Source of the DNA: Gammaproteobacteria bacterium
GTDB taxonomy: Bacteria; Pseudomonadota; Gammaproteobacteria; Pseudomonadales; Halieaceae
DNA: 47,352 nucleotides
Direction of reading: 5' to 3'
NCBI GenBank assembly: GCA_030427485.1
Contig: JAUICG010000034.1
Span: 1 to 47,352 of the forward strand
How positions within the stretch are numbered: position 1 is the stretch's first letter; each line of letters starts with the position of its first letter. This document shows, piece by piece, positions 43,142 through 47,352 of the stretch. A program made the translations under genes and the position numbers. The notes below the pieces were generated by a model. That model saw nothing but the letters and a program-made list of their open reading frames with translations, ran no database searches and was not told the origin of the DNA.

Positions 43142-43257
43142 TGACAACGGTTCCTTCTGCTCTTTCATTGTCCGGGTCAAACTCGTAACCTTCATAACCA
43201 GAACGCACTGACGCCTCTCGATCAACGCTTGCCGTCCTGAAGGAATGCGACCGGGCC

Positions 43258-43614
43258 ATGATATTCACATTCTGCAACGCGATCTTCCTGATCATCTACC
43301 TGCTGTCCACGGCAGTGCAGTACAACGATCCGGACGCCCTGCTGTGGGTGCTGGTATACCTGGCCGCAGCGGCAATGTGCGCACTGCAGTTCAGTGCAAA
43401 TCCACCGCCCTGGCTGCCCCGCGCGCTACTGGCAATCAGCGTGCTCTGGATGGGTGGCCTGATGCCCAGCATCATCGGTCAGGTATCCCCCGGGGAAATT
43501 TTCGCTTCCATCAGCATGCAGACCAAGGCCGTGGAGGAGGCCCGTGAAATCGGCGGCCTGTTCCTCGTCAGCCTCTGGGCGGGCGTACTCTGCTACCGCC
43601 AGCGCGCGCACTGA
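43258..43614 (+). CDS. TMEM220-family membrane protein
   Basis: A 118-residue membrane protein with four hydrophobic helices. The first is IFTFCNAIFLIIYLLSTAVQY followed by NDPDALLWVLVYLAAAAMCA, with QYNDPD as the hallmark of the transmembrane-220 family. The function is unknown in bacteria and animals. It converges on the large redox fusion gene (28-bp gap) and is divergent from the TonB receptor gene. Role unpredictable. Confidence 0.8.
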   Translation: MIFTFCNAIFLIIYLLSTAVQYNDPDALLWVLVYLAAAAMCALQFSANPPPWLPRALLAISVLWMGGLMPSIIGQVSPGEIFASISMQTKAVEEAREIGGLFLVSLWAGVLCYRQRAH

Positions 43615-43642
43615 GGTATCCGCTGTCGCCCGACCTGCGCGC

Positions 43643-46600
43643 TCAATCCTTGCGTTTCACACGAATCTTCTCACCCTTGCGGTGCAGTATCAGGGAGTTC
43701 ACCGAGCCGTCGGCCTCCACGACGAACTCAATATTCACATCTTCACCGCCGGCCGCCGCCCGGAACGTGGTCGGGTTGATGTCTTCCATCTTGCCCGAAC
43801 CGTACATCGGTACATTCACATAGAGGCCATCGGGCTTCTCCTCGAACGTGAAGGTCACGAAACTGATGGAGTATTCACCCTCAAAGCGTTTGAATCCACG
43901 GTCGTAAGGTACCGCCTGCAATTCCTCGGCGGTCCACGGCTGGCTGCGATCGGCGCTGGCGGCGCGAATGGCGGCCACCGTTTCGGGGCTGACGGGGTCG
44001 GCCTTGTTGCCCCAACTGCGGCGCATATGCGTCATCAAACCAGCCAGAGTGGCGTCATCGAGGCCGCTCATATGACTGTGCGGCGGCATCACGCCATTGA
44101 ACTTCACACCCTGCACGGTGACGGGACCCGTCATGCCTTGCAGGATAATCCTGGCAAGCCATTCCGGCGGGCCCGTCACCCAGGAGGCGCCGGCCAGCGG
44201 CGGCGCCAGACCTGATGTACCGGCCCCGTTCTCGCCGTGACAGGCTGCGCACTGCGCGTAGAACTTCTCACCCAGAGCGACCAGTTCGAGTTGCTCCGGA
44301 CTGAGCGGCTTTATCCCCAGCGCCAACTCGTCACCGGGCCAGGTGAAGGCGGCGCGCGCGGCAATGCGCGCACTCCACAACGGATTCTCCTCGCTGACCG
44401 AGCCGTCGGCGAAAATCGGCGGCGGCCCCTCGAGATTCGCCGGCACAAAACCGTGGCTGATCGCCACGCTTTCCATGCCATCCAGCATGGCGACCTGCTG
44501 CCACGCATACTCTCCGGAGCGCGAGGCCGCCAACGCCAACAATTCCAGCAAACGCGGGTCGGCGATGTCCGCTGACGTGAGATCACCGCGAAGATCGCGG
44601 TAGGCGTTGGCGGACAACGCGGCCAGTACCGCTTCACCGCCGGCGCTGGCCTCCGGCATCTGATCCGACGCGAGAATCTCGCCGAGAAACACCAGTTCCT
44701 GCCCGGCTACCGCTCGCACCACCGCCTGGCGAACATAGGGGCTGGCCAACTCCACCGTGAGCAATTCCGCCAGGGCCTGTCGCACGCTGACATCGGATAC
44801 GTGGTCGGTCATCGCAAACGCCAGTTGCATGGCCAGCGCTTCCCGCGCTGAATCCCCTGCAGCCACGGGCTGGGCATCCGCGCCGACCAGTGTCTGTTGC
44901 AACTGCACCAGGTCGGCCCCCTGCAGCAGTGTTCGTCCCGCGCGCAGGACCTGGGTTTGTAGCGGCGCATTGCCGGAGCCGGCGAGTTGCACCACCAGTT
45001 CCCGCCGCAGTTCCCCACGCCCCTGCAGGGCCCACAGTGCGTGCAGCGCCGCCAGGGTACTGTCCTCGCCGGCCTGCGCCGCCAGGGTCACTTCGCCAAG
45101 CGCTTGTGCAAGATCACCCTCGCGCACCAGCAACAGGCGCTGTGCGGTATCGCGGACCCAGCCGTTGGGACTTGCCAGTGCCGCGATCAGTTCCTGGTCG
45201 CTGGCCGAGGCGAGATCGGGGAAACCGCGATCGGTCTTGCCTCCGGTATGGCGTACGCGCCAGATGCGACCCATGCCAATGGGCGTATCCAGTCCGCGCT
45301 GAAACACCTGCTCGCGCAGTTCGTCTGTCATGTAATAGACATCCTGCGCAATGCCGCGATACATATCGATGATATAGAGCGCGCCATCGGGGCCATTGGC
45401 CGCATCCACCGGTCGAAAGCGCTCATCCGTGGAGCCGAGAAAGTCACGCTGGCCCCATTTTTCGTCGTCGTAAAGGCGTTGGGACGCCTTGAGCGCCATG
45501 CCTTCCTCACTGATCGCGAACTGGGCCACCACATTGCCCGCCACTTCCGGTACGAACACATCCGCCTCGTAGGTTTCGGGAAACTGGTCACCGCGATAGG
45601 ACACCAGCCCGCTGACACCAGTGGCATTGCGCAGGCGTCCGTCCTCGCGCAGGGTATCATCTAGGTAGGCGCGATTGACACCGGGATTGACGCGTACCGA
45701 GAACACGTCCGCCGGCTCGGTCAGGTTAACGCCCAGTCCTACCGGGAGTTCATCGCTACCCGGGCGCACCAGGTCTTCGGCGGCAAAGAAGTCCGCCTGT
45801 ACCCAGGTGGAATTATGGTTGTAAAGCAGGCGACCGACATTGTCCCTGGAAATGCCCCACTGTCCGCGGTTCAGCCCTTCGCGCTCCACCAGTTCGCCGT
45901 TTTCAATGCGCAGGCTGCGGGTGGACTTGGAGTTGTACAGCCAGTTGTCCAAACCCTGCATCAGGCCATTCTCCATGTGTTCGACATTCGCATCCGGCAC
46001 AGCCGTGGCATAGCTGCCGATCCTGCGCTTGTTGTCACACAGCGCATCTTTCGTAGGCAACTCGCACAACCAGAGATTGGGCGGCTCACCGATCAGCACG
46101 CCCTCGTTGACCACCGCAACGGCGCGCGGATTCACCAGGGCGCCGAGGAAGACGCCGCTGGTATCCATGCGCCCATCGCCATCAGTATCTTCCAGGCGCA
46201 CCACCTGGCCAACGGGTTCTTCACTGCCCGTACCGTAGGCATCGCGCATATAACCGCGCATCTCCACCACGTAGAGGCGACCGTACTCATCCCAGGCCAT
46301 CGCCACGGGGTCCTCGACCAGCGGCTCAGCCGCGACCAGTTCGATCTCGAAACCCGGTGCGATACTGAAGGCTTGCTGCGCCTCCTCGGGTGACAATACC
46401 GGGGCGGGCTTGTTGTCCAATGTCTGGTAGAACAACGGTTCGCCGTCGCTCTGCGTGAGTGAAAACCAGTCCAGATCCGCGATCTGGAAAGTGTCGGCAC
46501 AGCGCGCCGGTTGTATCCGCAACTGCCCGCGCTCCGGCAGGCCGGTATCATAGAGGCGCAGCGCATCCACTTCATCGACGGTCAGGGTGATAGCGCCGTC

Positions 46601-47352
46601 CATGGTCACACCGACGAAGCGATGTTGCCCGGATTCGTCCAGGCTGACCGGATCGCTGAGTCGTTCACCCTCCGGCGTGACGATGCGCCCCTCGGCGCGG
46701 TCCGCGTAGATTTTGACCTCGGCAAAGCTCGGCTGCGTGCCGCTGTCAGCGGCGAGGTAGCGCATGCGAATAATCGTGGGCTGGTCACAGGCCGGTACCG
46801 TCATACTCACCATCGCCTCATTGAACTGGCGCCGGGCTGTCAGCCAGAAATCGCCGTCGGGCACTGTCCCGGCGATAGCGGATTCAGAGAACGTCAGGCC
46901 AACGCTATTCCCGCTATGCCACTCCGCTGCCGCCAGCAGACTGTCGCCAGGTGTTGCCATGCCGGGCAATTCCTTCAGGCGGATACGCCGCCAGCGCATC
47001 ACGCCTTTGTCTCCCTGGTGCACCTGCAGCGCGATGAAGCCCTGTGCATCCAGGCCATCGACGATATCCGCCGCCGGCACACCATTGATCCAGGTCCTGA
47101 TACGCGCACCGCGCGCCTCTATCTCGATATCGTTCCAGTCATCCAGGCGAATCGCCTTTCGCACCTCGGGCTTGTCGGCCAGGTCCGCCAGCCAGCCGCG
47201 CCGGGCTTCGTCGTAGATGCCGCCACTCCAGGCGCGATCGGAATCATCGAGTTCAAACTGATAGCCGTATACACGGCCATCGGCTGCGCGCTGGTTGGCG
47301 CGAAACATCACACCCGAGTTACCGGGCTCATCCCAGCGCATCTGCAGCTTCA
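43643..47352 (-). CDS. DUF1080 / beta-propeller / HEAT / cytochrome c fusion protein (partial, runs off right edge)
   Basis: At least 1235 residues; the frame stays open through the edge (..KLQMRWDEPGN), so the first in-window ATG at 47341 is internal. Numbered from that Met: a DUF1080 (3-keto-disaccharide hydrolase-like) domain to ~100 (GNSGVMFRANQ, WNDIEIEARG), a beta-sandwich ~115-300, and a glucose/sorbosone-dehydrogenase-like propeller ~325-710 (AMAWDEYGRLYVVEMRGY, EHMENGLMQGLDNWLYN). HEAT repeats follow (~725-1000), then cytochrome c with CAACHGENG at ~1030 and a distal Met in GVMPPHSHM, and a final ~95-residue beta domain. Haem attachment requires the periplasm. This architecture is typical of Planctomycetes/Verrucomicrobia; it likely oxidises a sugar and passes electrons to its haem. 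Confidence 0.88.
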   Translation of the reverse strand, partial: KLQMRWDEPGNSGVMFRANQRAADGRVYGYQFELDDSDRAWSGGIYDEARRGWLADLADKPEVRKAIRLDDWNDIEIEARGARIRTWINGVPAADIVDGLDAQGFIALQVHQGDKGVMRWRRIRLKELPGMATPGDSLLAAAEWHSGNSVGLTFSESAIAGTVPDGDFWLTARRQFNEAMVSMTVPACDQPTIIRMRYLAADSGTQPSFAEVKIYADRAEGRIVTPEGERLSDPVSLDESGQHRFVGVTMDGAITLTVDEVDALRLYDTGLPERGQLRIQPARCADTFQIADLDWFSLTQSDGEPLFYQTLDNKPAPVLSPEEAQQAFSIAPGFEIELVAAEPLVEDPVAMAWDEYGRLYVVEMRGYMRDAYGTGSEEPVGQVVRLEDTDGDGRMDTSGVFLGALVNPRAVAVVNEGVLIGEPPNLWLCELPTKDALCDNKRRIGSYATAVPDANVEHMENGLMQGLDNWLYNSKSTRSLRIENGELVEREGLNRGQWGISRDNVGRLLYNHNSTWVQADFFAAEDLVRPGSDELPVGLGVNLTEPADVFSVRVNPGVNRAYLDDTLREDGRLRNATGVSGLVSYRGDQFPETYEADVFVPEVAGNVVAQFAISEEGMALKASQRLYDDEKWGQRDFLGSTDERFRPVDAANGPDGALYIIDMYRGIAQDVYYMTDELREQVFQRGLDTPIGMGRIWRVRHTGGKTDRGFPDLASASDQELIAALASPNGWVRDTAQRLLLVREGDLAQALGEVTLAAQAGEDSTLAALHALWALQGRGELRRELVVQLAGSGNAPLQTQVLRAGRTLLQGADLVQLQQTLVGADAQPVAAGDSAREALAMQLAFAMTDHVSDVSVRQALAELLTVELASPYVRQAVVRAVAGQELVFLGEILASDQMPEASAGGEAVLAALSANAYRDLRGDLTSADIADPRLLELLALAASRSGEYAWQQVAMLDGMESVAISHGFVPANLEGPPPIFADGSVSEENPLWSARIAARAAFTWPGDELALGIKPLSPEQLELVALGEKFYAQCAACHGENGAGTSGLAPPLAGASWVTGPPEWLARIILQGMTGPVTVQGVKFNGVMPPHSHMSGLDDATLAGLMTHMRRSWGNKADPVSPETVAAIRAASADRSQPWTAEELQAVPYDRGFKRFEGEYSISFVTFTFEEKPDGLYVNVPMYGSGKMEDINPTTFRAAAGGEDVNIEFVVEADGSVNSLILHRKGEKIRVKRKD

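Noticed and set aside
43142..43257. Possible cobalamin riboswitch upstream of the BtuB-like receptor.
   Set aside because: The gap is only 116 bp, shared with a divergent gene, and contains no B12-box-like sequence.
1..47352. Mobile elements, CRISPR arrays, tRNA or rRNA genes.
   Set aside because: I looked for transposase motifs, spaced direct repeats and cloverleaf or rRNA sequences and saw none; a tRNA scan would be needed to exclude tRNAs fully.

Overview
The window looks like an ordinary chromosomal stretch of an aerobic, GC-rich, probably marine gammaproteobacterium. The gene set (PerM, TusA, PurT, YbdG-type MscS channel, M13 peptidase, TonB receptor, TMEM220, circularly permuted ATP-grasp operon) and the protein style suggest the Halieaceae (OM60/NOR5) or relatives. 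That placement is inference; there is no rRNA here to test it. I saw no tRNA, rRNA, CRISPR array, insertion sequence, prophage gene or obvious pseudogene. Both edges cut genes: an AI-2E/PerM-type transporter on the left and a very large redox fusion protein on the right.

Layout. 1-7240 holds housekeeping and accessory enzymes: perM (partial), tusA, an S9 peptidase, an APH-like/P-loop kinase fusion, and a two-gene GCS2 ligase/AstE-like amidohydrolase operon. 7598-13006 is a small envelope or glycan-type cluster: TylF-like methyltransferase, asparagine synthase and GT4 glycosyltransferase, next to an exported retropepsin-like protease. 13082-17152 contains two different MscS-family channels flanking an MgtE-type magnesium transporter. 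17472-19487 has a small membrane protein, a lipoprotein and purT. 19555-24050 carries transglutaminase, alpha-E and circularly permuted ATP-grasp genes (a predicted peptide-ligation operon), preceded by an OmpA-like protein. 24310-26908 has an M13 peptidase and a MOSC protein.

27058-34274 is the most interesting segment. It is a tightly packed run of eight same-strand genes: acyl-CoA ligase, periplasmic PQQ dehydrogenase, two paralogous exported proteins of unknown function, a DUF6152-like protein, two DUF6644-like membrane proteins and a 49-residue membrane microprotein. It reads as an undescribed periplasmic oxidation and electron-transfer module coupled to CoA activation. A ThuA-like protein and a cytochrome P450 follow, each with its own recognisable sigma70-like promoter. 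A sulfatase, an esterase, an isoaspartyl methyltransferase with a possible export signal, a TonB receptor, a TMEM220 protein and the DUF1080/beta-propeller/HEAT/cytochrome c fusion complete the right side.

Taken together, the right half looks like a substrate-uptake and oxidation region: outer-membrane import, sulfate and ester hydrolysis, PQQ- and cytochrome-linked oxidation, P450 hydroxylation and CoA activation. The substrate cannot be told from sequence alone. All family names come from reading the protein sequences, not from database searches.
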